DNA of 64,000 bases, from NCBI GenBank assembly GCA_041918255.1, contig JAYRWD010000004.1:16704-80703 (forward strand), written 5' to 3'. The notes under the pieces were generated by a model that worked only from the letters and a program-made list of their open reading frames with translations, made no database searches and was not told where the DNA came from. Shown here one piece after another: positions 25,298 through 33,593 of this stretch. Made by a program: the position numbers and the translations under genes. Position 1 is the first letter of the stretch, and each line of letters starts with the position of its first letter. This DNA comes from JAYRWD01 sp041918255 (lineage in GTDB: Bacteria > Patescibacteriota > Dojkabacteria > B142 > WJKM01).

Positions 25298-25816
25298 TTA
25301 AACTTTTGTGTACGAAATGTCAGCTACTGATTCTTCGATGAATCTAAAACTATCCCCGATTTTTAAGTCATATTTATCGACGAAACCGCCTGGAAGCTCG
25401 ATAGCGTATTGAGAGTTTTCACTTGATTTATAGAGAATTGAAGTATCTAAAGGGTTGGTATGTTCATATATTGTATTGATTACTCTATCGGCATCGGTAA
25501 ATACGATATCTAAGGGCAGATAAGTATTTTTCATCCAGAAAGTGAGTTTCGAGGGATTTTGAAAAATAAAAAGCATACCGGAATTCTCGTCAAGATGTTG
25601 CCTAAACATGAGACCCTTAGCATGTTGTTCACTTGTGCGGGCTACCTCAACCCTAATTTCTGGTACATATGGTTTATCAAATTGGATTAGTTTGGTTTCG
25701 ATTGGTTCGTTCGTTACCCTCTGGGCTTCTTTTTTCGGCATATAGATAATAATAGCCAATAAGAAGATCAAAAAGATTGATAAAACTAAAGTACAGACTG
25801 TTGTACTTCTTTTCAT
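25298..25816 (-). CDS. DUF192 family protein, membrane-anchored
   Basis: 172 residues. The N-terminal helix (residues 6-26, TVCTLVLSIFLIFLLAIIIYM) anchors or exports the protein. The rest is a complete DUF192 domain with the family hallmarks KGLMFRQHLDENSGMLFIF, FWMKNTYLPLDIVF and a C-terminal AIELPGGFVDKYDLKIGD. The family is widespread and has no settled function. Its start codon overlaps the last base of mutL, so the two are co-transcribed, although nothing links their functions. The long gap to clpP contains a terminator. Confidence 0.9.
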   Translation of the reverse strand: MKRSTTVCTLVLSIFLIFLLAIIIYMPKKEAQRVTNEPIETKLIQFDKPYVPEIRVEVARTSEQHAKGLMFRQHLDENSGMLFIFQNPSKLTFWMKNTYLPLDIVFTDADRVINTIYEHTNPLDTSILYKSSENSQYAIELPGGFVDKYDLKIGDSFRFIEESVADISYTKV

Positions 25817-27615
25817 TATTTATTGCGCATAAAATGTTTAGCGAGTTCGCGTTTTGATAACTCCCATGCAATAGGCCTTCCGTGTGGACACGAATAAGGA
25901 TGCGAACATCCTGCAAGACGCTTTAGAAGATCGAACATCTCCGCTTGTGAAAGTTTTTGACCTGCACGTATGCTTGAGTGGCATGCTAAGGAACAGGCAA
26001 GATTATGAAGTATAGAAGTATGATCGTTCTCGTCTATTTCGGGTTTCAATAAACCAATTAGTTCGGATAATAGTTCTTGAAAGTTGATTTTTCGTCCATA
26101 CTGAGGTATGGCATTAATTTTGATAGCATTGTTTCCCAGCAGATCGATATCATAACCAGAAAGTTCAAAGGTTTTTTCGTTATTCTTGATAATTTCAAAT
26201 TCAGCTGAATCTAATTGTAAAATGTCAGCGATTAGCAAACTTTGTTGTTCCAATTTTTTGTTCTCGCTTAACGCAATATGTATTTTTTCATAATTGACTC
26301 GTTCATCCGCTGCATGTTGGTCGTAAATGATCACACAATCTTCTTGCTCTTGCATGATATAGGTCAAAAATATTTGTGTTAATTGCGATATCTCAGGTAT
26401 TTGTGTATTCAGCAATCTGTGGTTAAATACAAGCGCGTCTTCAACCCGTTTTGATTTCCCGACACGAAAATCAGTAATGTCGTTGGGGCTCGATTGACTA
26501 AAACGTATCACACCTGAACGTGTATTTTGTAGATAAGCCCGCACGCCTTCGCTACTCTGCTCCATTACCTTACTTGTACGTTCAGGATTTTGAGTGTAAA
26601 AATTTCTATGAATTTGTGGCAATGAAATTTTAAATTCGCGCGATAAATTACTTTCAATAGACCTTTTCAAAGCGCTATATATTCTACCCGGATCACTGAA
26701 TTTAATTTCAAGCTTGCGAGGGTGAATATTTACATCGATGAATTCGGGATTAACTTTGAGAAACAAAAAGAAGGCAGGGACCATATTTTGTGGGATAGTA
26801 CTTGAGTAGCCTTCCTTGACAGCCTTGTAAAGTACTCGGTCTTGAATATATCTATTGTTTACATAAAGATATTGCTGTGAGTAATCTTGTTTTAGTTTTC
26901 CTGGATGCAAGACAAAACCGTTTATTTGTAGGTAAGGATCTGAATAGTTGATTTCGATTAAATCGCTGGGTTTTAAAGTTGAGTATATATCCTCTATTCT
27001 TCCTTTTTGATCGGTGGATTCTAATTTCAAGATGGCTCTATCATTATGATACAATTCAAAGTGTACGCTGGGTGTAGCTATAGCTAGGCGTAGAAATTCT
27101 TGATAGCAATATTTATATTCGGTGGCGTCACTTTTTAAAAATTTTTTCCTAGCAGGTAAATGCCGGAAAAGATCTTCGATTGTGATGGTTGTGCCTCGCG
27201 TGCGAGCCGTATGATTCATGTTTAATATTGCTCCATCTGTAATTTGTAACTCAACGGGGTTATCGGTATCTGTCTTCGAGTGTATAAGTGTATCAGCTAT
27301 AGCTGTTATGCTACCTAGGGCCTCCCCTCTAAAACCTAATGTGGTTATCGAATTTAGGTCATCAGCCTTTTGGATTTTCGAAGTTGCGTGCAATTTAAAG
27401 CACATTAGGGCATCTTCTTCATTCATTCCGCTTCCGTCATCAATTATTGTGATTTTATTCTTCCCTCCATTCCAAAGTTTTATTGAAATGTTTTTCGCGT
27501 TTGCGTCAATTGAATTTTCTACTAATTCCTTAATGACTGAAGCTGGGCGTTCTATTACTTCTCCAGCGGCTATTTTGTTGATAATGCTTTGTGGGAGAAG
27601 CTTGATCCTACTCAT
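25816..27615 (-). CDS. mutL: DNA mismatch repair protein MutL (endonuclease type)
   Basis: 599 residues. GHKL ATPase domain at the N-terminus with the motifs ELVENSIDAN, DDGSGM and TLGFRGEALGSI, then a transducer domain, a poorly conserved linker (about 320-400), and a dimerisation domain. The metal-binding endonuclease motif DQHA(x)2E(x)4E is intact (DQHAADERVNYE, from D432), as are the C-terminal CHSSIRAG and CPHGRP motifs, so this is a nicking MutL of the non-E. coli type. It acts with MutS to direct strand removal. No mutS lies in the window. It is co-transcribed with the DUF192 gene. Confidence 0.95.
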   Translation of the reverse strand: MSRIKLLPQSIINKIAAGEVIERPASVIKELVENSIDANAKNISIKLWNGGKNKITIIDDGSGMNEEDALMCFKLHATSKIQKADDLNSITTLGFRGEALGSITAIADTLIHSKTDTDNPVELQITDGAILNMNHTARTRGTTITIEDLFRHLPARKKFLKSDATEYKYCYQEFLRLAIATPSVHFELYHNDRAILKLESTDQKGRIEDIYSTLKPSDLIEINYSDPYLQINGFVLHPGKLKQDYSQQYLYVNNRYIQDRVLYKAVKEGYSSTIPQNMVPAFFLFLKVNPEFIDVNIHPRKLEIKFSDPGRIYSALKRSIESNLSREFKISLPQIHRNFYTQNPERTSKVMEQSSEGVRAYLQNTRSGVIRFSQSSPNDITDFRVGKSKRVEDALVFNHRLLNTQIPEISQLTQIFLTYIMQEQEDCVIIYDQHAADERVNYEKIHIALSENKKLEQQSLLIADILQLDSAEFEIIKNNEKTFELSGYDIDLLGNNAIKINAIPQYGRKINFQELLSELIGLLKPEIDENDHTSILHNLACSLACHSSIRAGQKLSQAEMFDLLKRLAGCSHPYSCPHGRPIAWELSKRELAKHFMRNK

Positions 27616-28200
27616 TATTAATTATTATGGGTAAATATATAATTTGGTTTAGGTATTTTAGCACTTATCAATCGTAACGTAGGATTTGTTGAAATATTGA
27701 CAATAGAATCTGCAGATCTATTTGTTTTAGAGATTATCACAAGATTGGTTTACGATTTTACGAGGAAGGCGGAGGCGAGCCTTTTTAGATTATTGATAAA
27801 CCAAATTGAACAATAGATATAGTTTCAGATGAAATATATTGTCTAGGTTAGTATTGGGGTTATCCACTAGTTATAATCTTAATTGTGACATAGTTATTTG
27901 TATATGCAAATTTTTTGGGAAATCGGCGTTTTATGCTGATGATGGCTATAATTAATTATCTTCTATATCCATCCTACTACTCTAAATTACTAAAGCGATG
28001 GTGAAGTTAATCACTGTGGGGTTCTATACAGACTATCAATTTAGCAATTCCTTCGGAAAAACGCCCGTATTGGAGATAGTGTATTACCGTATTATCTTGA
28101 CGAAAAGATAATACGTTCGTTGAAATTTATATTATTTATTCATGACGGAAATGTGCTTGTATGTTCTTCTGGAACAACTTGTGTTTAGGATTAAACTCCT
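27616..28200. other. 585-bp non-coding gap with two hairpins
   Basis: No convincing coding frame. TTGGTTTA (27745-27752) pairs with TAAACCAA (27797-27804) around an inner AAGGC/GCCTT stem (27766-27770 with 27779-27783) followed by a T run. A second perfect 11-bp stem is at 28088-28098 and 28105-28115 (CGTATTATCTT). A structured RNA or terminators are possible. Promoters for mutL should lie near its left end. Confidence 0.5.
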
Positions 28201-29223
28201 CTAGGGCAGGGGATTTGGCCTACTCTCAAGTAGTCTATTTAACAACATGAGAACCATTCCTAATGAAATAACGATCAAAGCATACACATAAGTAAGTAAA
28301 GAGAAATCTAGGGCTGTTTCAGGAAGATTTTCTAAGGTAGTAAACATACTGCCACTTTGTGAGGTTGGGTCCAAAGTATTATTTGTTGGGGAAATCGGCG
28401 GAATAGTTGGTAAGGGTAGTACTTGTGCTGTAAGAGTAATATTTACAGGGCTTTCACCTATAGTAGTATTAATCGACCCGTTACTGAAAGCCGGACCAAA
28501 TACTTGAATGGCGAGCATTCCGTTCGAGGTATCTGCGTATCGACTATAGTCCGATGTGAGAGCATTGCCAAGTGGGAGATTCCAATTAGTTGAGTTGAAG
28601 GTAGGAATCGTACTAAGCCAGACTGAATTCGAATCAACTTTTGCTGTAATTAAAAAATCTCGAAGGGTAACGTCCTGTTGATATGAGAACTCAAGCGTAC
28701 CATCTTGAGAAGCCGGTGAAGGTGGGGAATTTAGTGCTGCTGGCGGTTGAAATTGAAAATTTTCACCATTATTCGAGATTTCAAAATTATTGGAAACAAG
28801 TTTGAAAAATACCATATCATCATGGCTCAAACTTGTGTCTACTATATCAACCGAATGGGAAAAACGTTCTTTCTCGTTGTTTATACTGTCTCGTTTATCT
28901 AAACTTCTTTTGTGTAGAACCGGATCATTAATGGAAAAAATGACACTTCCCTTTGTCGGGACAGGAGTATACCAATTTATTGTGAAACTTGTGGTGCTGG
29001 GGTTACTAATAAAAATTTTTGTAGGTATTCGTGGATCGTGAATCGCTCCAACAGGAGTAAAAAAATTAGTCAGTAAATAACTTGCGTCAACAGGTTGTTC
29101 TTGAGCATGAGAAACAGAAGTAAATAGGAAAATAGATAAGCAAATAGATATAGCTAAGATCAGCGTATAATCAAGACCAACATCAATTTTTTTTTGTAGC
29201 CTTTGGTAATAATTCTTTTGCAT
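28201..29223 (-). CDS. Surface protein with N- and C-terminal membrane segments
   Basis: About 340 residues from ATG 29223 (MQKNYYQRLQKK), five bases after the stop of the upstream gene. The in-frame upstream extension lies inside that gene and is rejected. A basic N-terminus and hydrophobic helix (LILAISICLSIFLFTSVSHA) ending in a signal-peptidase-like SHAQE are followed by a fibronectin-like beta domain (about 60-170) with the TSFTINWYTPVPTKGSV pattern. A second beta-rich domain, a Pro/Thr-rich linker and a C-terminal membrane helix (LLTYVYALIVISLGMVLMLL) with a short basic tail follow. Probably exported and anchored by its C-terminus. Specific function unknown. Confidence 0.75.
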   Translation of the reverse strand: MQKNYYQRLQKKIDVGLDYTLILAISICLSIFLFTSVSHAQEQPVDASYLLTNFFTPVGAIHDPRIPTKIFISNPSTTSFTINWYTPVPTKGSVIFSINDPVLHKRSLDKRDSINNEKERFSHSVDIVDTSLSHDDMVFFKLVSNNFEISNNGENFQFQPPAALNSPPSPASQDGTLEFSYQQDVTLRDFLITAKVDSNSVWLSTIPTFNSTNWNLPLGNALTSDYSRYADTSNGMLAIQVFGPAFSNGSINTTIGESPVNITLTAQVLPLPTIPPISPTNNTLDPTSQSGSMFTTLENLPETALDFSLLTYVYALIVISLGMVLMLLNRLLESRPNPLP

Positions 29224-29227
29224 AAGT

Positions 29228-30583
29228 CTATTTACGACGCGATAAATGTTTGTGCCCGTTGTTTTGTAAAATAATCTCCTCAATATTGTTTTGTGTAATA
29301 TGCACAAGATATACCCCAAAAGCTATGAATGCAAATGCCAACAAATATGGCATGTAGTCTTGAATCGCGGTATCAGGCAATCCTTCCAGGTTGATTACAC
29401 TTAATGTTACATTTAGAGTTTGCCCTTCATTTTTAAATACTAGGGGAGTTTGCGCAGTAGGTAAAGTGTCAGGAAGTTGAAACTGCCACTCTCCCCTATT
29501 ATTGCTTGTGACACGATTGGTGACATTACCCGGGATTTCGATTTCGACTACGCTATTTGGTTTAGCTTTGCCAGAGATAAGACTTCCGGTCGTAACATCT
29601 TGTCCAGATGAGATATTTGTCAAATTGAAGGCAAATAGAATCGGTGTAGGTGTTGTAGTAGGCACTGGCGTTGAAATCTGAGTCGGTGTAGCCGTTGGCT
29701 GTTTTGATGGCGTTGCAGTTGGGGTCGCGCTTGGACTTGCAGTTGGGCTGGGCGTTGTATCTTCGGTAGGAGTAGCATTTACCTGCCCGGTTAAATAATC
29801 CAAATTTGTGGGGTCATAGTCAGGCGTAGATTCTGAAAGGGTAATGTCAGGAAGAAATTGCTGATCGTTTTTAGCGCTCGAAAATCCTCGACCTAACAAG
29901 CCGGTACTAGCGAAGGCTATAATATGCGTAGCTTCTCTAAATTCACTTCCATCAAGTTTGCGGGCGCTACCTAGATCTAGAGAATATGCTCCGCTGCTTT
30001 CGGGAATGAGGGCTGAGATGACAGACGAATTTGCTTTCCCATCAGTTAAATGTATATAAATTACAGAATCAGTAAATTCATCTCCTGTTACCTTGCCGTT
30101 AACTGGTTTTGGTGTGGGTATATTGGATGAAGTTTCCAGTGTTTTCAACTTGTTATCAAATTTTACGTCGTCATTTGGAAATTCGTTTGATCCAATTTTG
30201 ATCTCAAAGGTATATTCGGTCTTTGGCTTTAGATTGGTAAGTTTATGATAGTGAAGCAGAAATTTATCGTTTCCTCCTTCCGCTCTTTCATCAAAAAGGG
30301 ATTCACCTTTACCTCCAGTTGAATCCTCGTATGTTATAGACGTTTTGACTGGATCTCCATCGGTAAAGAACGAAATAGTAGCACTGGTATCTGTAATGTT
30401 ACTTACGATAACTTCCGTGGGCAGAGCATTTGCGTCAGCACGCGATCGGTAATCAATATAGAGTTTGATGGCAACAAGTGTAAAGGGTATAGCAAGTGCC
30501 ATGAAGCCTACAAGCGCTACTTGCCAATTTTTCGTAGTTTGTTGTGGTGCAAAGTATTCAGCTTTGTATATCTTGGCAGGCAT
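29228..30583 (-). CDS. Fibronectin type III surface protein with Thr/Pro-rich stalk
   Basis: 451 residues. A cytoplasmic N-terminus and one helix (ALVGFMALAIPFTLVAIKLYI) precede a fibronectin type III-like domain (about 55-150, SATISFFTDGDPVKTSITYED to PKTEYTFEIKIG). Then come a second beta domain, a low-complexity Thr/Pro/Ser stalk (about 275-315, repeated TPT units), a third Ig-like domain (GKAKPNSVVEIEIPGN) and a C-terminal helix (YLLAFAFIAFGVYLVHI). The shared architecture with the next gene and 4-base spacing suggest a pair acting together at the surface. They close an operon with dedA-like, folC and SpoU genes. Confidence 0.8.
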   Translation of the reverse strand: MPAKIYKAEYFAPQQTTKNWQVALVGFMALAIPFTLVAIKLYIDYRSRADANALPTEVIVSNITDTSATISFFTDGDPVKTSITYEDSTGGKGESLFDERAEGGNDKFLLHYHKLTNLKPKTEYTFEIKIGSNEFPNDDVKFDNKLKTLETSSNIPTPKPVNGKVTGDEFTDSVIYIHLTDGKANSSVISALIPESSGAYSLDLGSARKLDGSEFREATHIIAFASTGLLGRGFSSAKNDQQFLPDITLSESTPDYDPTNLDYLTGQVNATPTEDTTPSPTASPSATPTATPSKQPTATPTQISTPVPTTTPTPILFAFNLTNISSGQDVTTGSLISGKAKPNSVVEIEIPGNVTNRVTSNNRGEWQFQLPDTLPTAQTPLVFKNEGQTLNVTLSVINLEGLPDTAIQDYMPYLLAFAFIAFGVYLVHITQNNIEEIILQNNGHKHLSRRK

Positions 30584-30606
30584 TTTGAAAATAATTTACA
30601 AGGAAA

Positions 30607-31218
30607 TCAGTTTTTTGATTTTTTCCAATATCTGAAAAACCAAATTGCGCACACGATTGCGATTAAAACTAACGCCACGTTGTTATATATATCAAGAATT
30701 TTCACAAATTGGGAATAAAGATCTTTAAATATATATCCTCCCCCAATCAGTAAAGCGTTCCAGAGACTTGATCCAAGAAAAGTATATAGGGAATAAAGTC
30801 GAAAGTCCATTTTCGCAACACCTGCTGGCAGGGATATAACGCTTCGGATCACTGGAATCATCCTACCAACCAATACCCAAGGTTGCCCTTTTTGCTGAAA
30901 TATTTTCTGTCCGTATTCAAACTTTTCAGTTGTCAAAGTAAGATATTTCCCATATTTCGTGCAAAAGTTTCTTGCGTAAGTCTCTGACTTACGACCGATG
31001 AGGTAAAACGGAAGACTTCCTATATATGCTCCTAGGGCGGAAGCAAAAATATAGCTTAAAAGCATTTTGTGGCTTTCGATTGTGGTGCCAGCAGCTATGA
31101 GAATTACCTCCGAAGGGATCGGTACGAAGAAGGACTCAATCATTGTGGCTATTGCTATTCCTAAGGGACCAAATTGAGTTACCAAAGACTGCAGAATTAG
31201 ACTAATTTGCGTAAACAT
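30607..31218 (-). CDS. DedA family membrane protein
   Basis: 203 residues with the DedA/SNARE-associated domain: the acidic motif FVPIPSE near residue 35, the re-entrant GRMIPVIRSVISLPAG motif near 118-133, and several flanking helices. DedA proteins act in membrane homeostasis, and some are undecaprenyl-phosphate or lipid flippases. Which role applies here is not visible. It lies 23 bases before the fibronectin gene and 18 bases after folC in the same operon. Confidence 0.93.
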   Translation of the reverse strand: MFTQISLILQSLVTQFGPLGIAIATMIESFFVPIPSEVILIAAGTTIESHKMLLSYIFASALGAYIGSLPFYLIGRKSETYARNFCTKYGKYLTLTTEKFEYGQKIFQQKGQPWVLVGRMIPVIRSVISLPAGVAKMDFRLYSLYTFLGSSLWNALLIGGGYIFKDLYSQFVKILDIYNNVALVLIAIVCAIWFFRYWKKSKN

Positions 31219-31236
31219 AATTTTGTTTTGTTCGAA

Positions 31237-32613
31237 TTAATTTTGATCAAGTTTCTCATAAATATTTCCTAGTAGATACAAGGATCCGGTCACAATGCCT
31301 ATTTCATCGTTATTTAGCTCTACGCGCATGGTAGCAAATGCTTTGTTGGGGTCTGGTATGATGCTAACTTTATTTTGAAGATCTAAGATTGAGTTAACTT
31401 TATCCGCGATAAATTCCGCCGGAAATGAAGTAATCTCGGCGTAATATTTTTTGGTAAATTCAGTTATATAGAATTCAATAATATTGAGATTTTTTAACTC
31501 AGTAAGAATTGCTTCAAGGTCTTTGCCATGCTTGCAGGAGAATACCAGACGAAAAATTCCATTTGGAAAATATTTGTTTACGCTTTCGACAAATTTGCGC
31601 ATTTTTAATTCATTATGAGCCCCATCCAAAATAATGAGTGGATTTTTTTGGATAATATGGAAACGGGCTTGAAATACGCAATCTCGAAAGGCTCTATTAA
31701 TTGTATCTAGACTCAAAAGGGGGATACCTTTTGAGTCGAAAAATAAATTAACTGCCTGAATAGTCAACGAAGCGTTATGTGCTTGATAATCACCAATCAG
31801 ATTAAGCTTTATCTCTTCATAATTAGCAAGCGCGGACGTGAATGAAAATATTGTTCCCTCGATATTGGAGTACTTGATTTTGTAGTCAAAATCTTTTTCA
31901 ATAAAATACAATGGGGACTTTAACTCTCGTGAGTGCTCTTCTATCATTCCCATGATATTCTGATCTTTGATTCCGCACACAAATGGTTTTCTGGGTTTCA
32001 TAATGTGCATCTTGTCGAAAGCGATTTCTTCTAGCGTATTGCCGAGAATTTCCATGTGGTCGTAACCAACGGAGTTCAAAACAGCAACATCTGAGGCGAC
32101 TACATTCGTTGCATCAAATCTTCCTCCGAGGGCTACTTCGATTACTGCAATATCCACTTCTTTTCGTCTGAAAAATTCAAAAACCATCGCGATGATACTT
32201 TCATAATAAGTCAAAGGGTATGCGTCGGTTGAAGGGTATTTGTGCAAATTTGTCTGAAGCCAGTTAACCAGATCGACAAACTCTGCATTGCTACAACATT
32301 CAAAGCAAATTTTGTTATCTGGGGTACTAAAAGTTGCGATTTGAAATTTCTCTTTTAAAGAAACAAGATTTGGTGACATATGTACGCCTACCTTTAATCC
32401 GCTCGATGCTAGTAACCTTGATGTCAGAAATACGGTAGATCCTTTGCCAGCAGTACCTCCTACGTGAATTACGGGGTATTTGAGATGGGGGTCGCCGACT
32501 AGTTCTAGAAATTCTTGGAGTCTTTCTATATGCATTCCGGGTTTAAAGACCTGTTTTAGCGGAGAGGATAGTGAATTTATGAATTCAAGAGCCGCATCAA
32601 AATCTGTAAACAT
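31237..32613 (-). CDS. folC: Folylpolyglutamate synthase / dihydrofolate synthase
   Basis: 458 residues, Mur-ligase fold. The ATP-binding loop GGTAGKGST is at residues 52-60. The second signature (VIEVALGGRFDATNVV) and the C-terminal ILDGAHNELKMRKFVESV are typical of FolC. It adds glutamate to folates and may also make dihydrofolate. Other folate genes are not in the window, so it may serve folate salvage. The start is the ATG at 32613, 22 bases after the SpoU gene. Confidence 0.94.
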   Translation of the reverse strand: MFTDFDAALEFINSLSSPLKQVFKPGMHIERLQEFLELVGDPHLKYPVIHVGGTAGKGSTVFLTSRLLASSGLKVGVHMSPNLVSLKEKFQIATFSTPDNKICFECCSNAEFVDLVNWLQTNLHKYPSTDAYPLTYYESIIAMVFEFFRRKEVDIAVIEVALGGRFDATNVVASDVAVLNSVGYDHMEILGNTLEEIAFDKMHIMKPRKPFVCGIKDQNIMGMIEEHSRELKSPLYFIEKDFDYKIKYSNIEGTIFSFTSALANYEEIKLNLIGDYQAHNASLTIQAVNLFFDSKGIPLLSLDTINRAFRDCVFQARFHIIQKNPLIILDGAHNELKMRKFVESVNKYFPNGIFRLVFSCKHGKDLEAILTELKNLNIIEFYITEFTKKYYAEITSFPAEFIADKVNSILDLQNKVSIIPDPNKAFATMRVELNNDEIGIVTGSLYLLGNIYEKLDQN

Positions 32614-32635
32614 CTTGGTAACTTTACAATATTAA

Positions 32636-33346
32636 TTAGTTTTGGGTATAAGCACTGTGCATAGCTATACCTGTCGCGACAGCAAGATTGAGAGAGTCGA
32701 CTACGTTTATTTGTTCTATCTTAATTCTTTTAGTGGTTTTAACTATTTCTTCGGGTAGACCCGCTCCTTCATTTCCAAAGATTAGGGTGTACGGTTTTGT
32801 GAATTTAACTTTATTCAACTCCTCTCCATTCAAAAGGGCAAATGAATAACACGCCTGATTCGCGAATTTTTTTTGGTATTCGGGGAAAGATTCAAAATAC
32901 TCAAAATTCAACTGAAAAATGGCGCCCATTGACGCTCTGATGACAGTTGGTTGGAAGATATCTACGGCCGGTTTTATGATCCCAAGATTTGTCATACCAA
33001 AAGCAAGCATGCTTCTCGAGATCGTACCTAGATTCCCAGCGTTTGCTGGTTGTACTAGGAGTATATGATTTGCACTGTTTTCTAGATTTGTGGTGTATTT
33101 TTTCAAAAATGCCATCACGAAGCAGTTGCCTTTGGGAGAATATTCTCTAATGATTTGGTCGTTGAAAACGACAGGAATATTATGTTCTTCTGTTAAAGAT
33201 TTCACCATTTGATAGCCTTCGTTTTGAATGATCTTTGAATGAATTACGACCCGAGTGACCTGGCTAGGGCGGTATTTCAGAAGTTCGATTGAAGGATATA
33301 TCCCTTCAGTGTATGTAATATACTGTTTTTTATTATATTTTTGCAT
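32636..33346 (-). CDS. SpoU/TrmH family RNA 2'-O-methyltransferase
   Basis: 236 residues. A short N-terminal substrate-binding part (1-about 90) precedes the SPOUT knot domain with all three motifs: NAGNLGTISRSMLAFG, IFGNEGAGL and VDSLNLAVATGIAMH. It uses S-adenosylmethionine to methylate a ribose in rRNA or tRNA. The target cannot be deduced. First gene of the five-gene operon running to 28201. It is divergent from alaS with about 250 bases between them. Confidence 0.92.
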   Translation of the reverse strand: MQKYNKKQYITYTEGIYPSIELLKYRPSQVTRVVIHSKIIQNEGYQMVKSLTEEHNIPVVFNDQIIREYSPKGNCFVMAFLKKYTTNLENSANHILLVQPANAGNLGTISRSMLAFGMTNLGIIKPAVDIFQPTVIRASMGAIFQLNFEYFESFPEYQKKFANQACYSFALLNGEELNKVKFTKPYTLIFGNEGAGLPEEIVKTTKRIKIEQINVVDSLNLAVATGIAMHSAYTQN

Positions 33347-33593
33347 TTGGTTTTGATTATTTATAAAGTAATTTTTCTAATAATTTTACATAACTGCTGG
33401 CTTCGATATTGAGGCAATAGGCTATTTTATCAAATTATCTTGTGCAATAATGTTTTGTGAGAGTAAATATTTGAATTAGCTGAGGCGGATAAAAACTTAC
33501 GAATTGTATACAGGATTAATGTGTGTGTTTTTTGGTATTTTGCTAAAATACACAGATGAAACATCAATAAGATCTAAAAGATTACTATTTGTT

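Noticed and set aside
33504..33593. Upstream extension of alaS
   Set aside because: The 30 extra codons do not resemble AlaRS. The family start matches ATG 33594.
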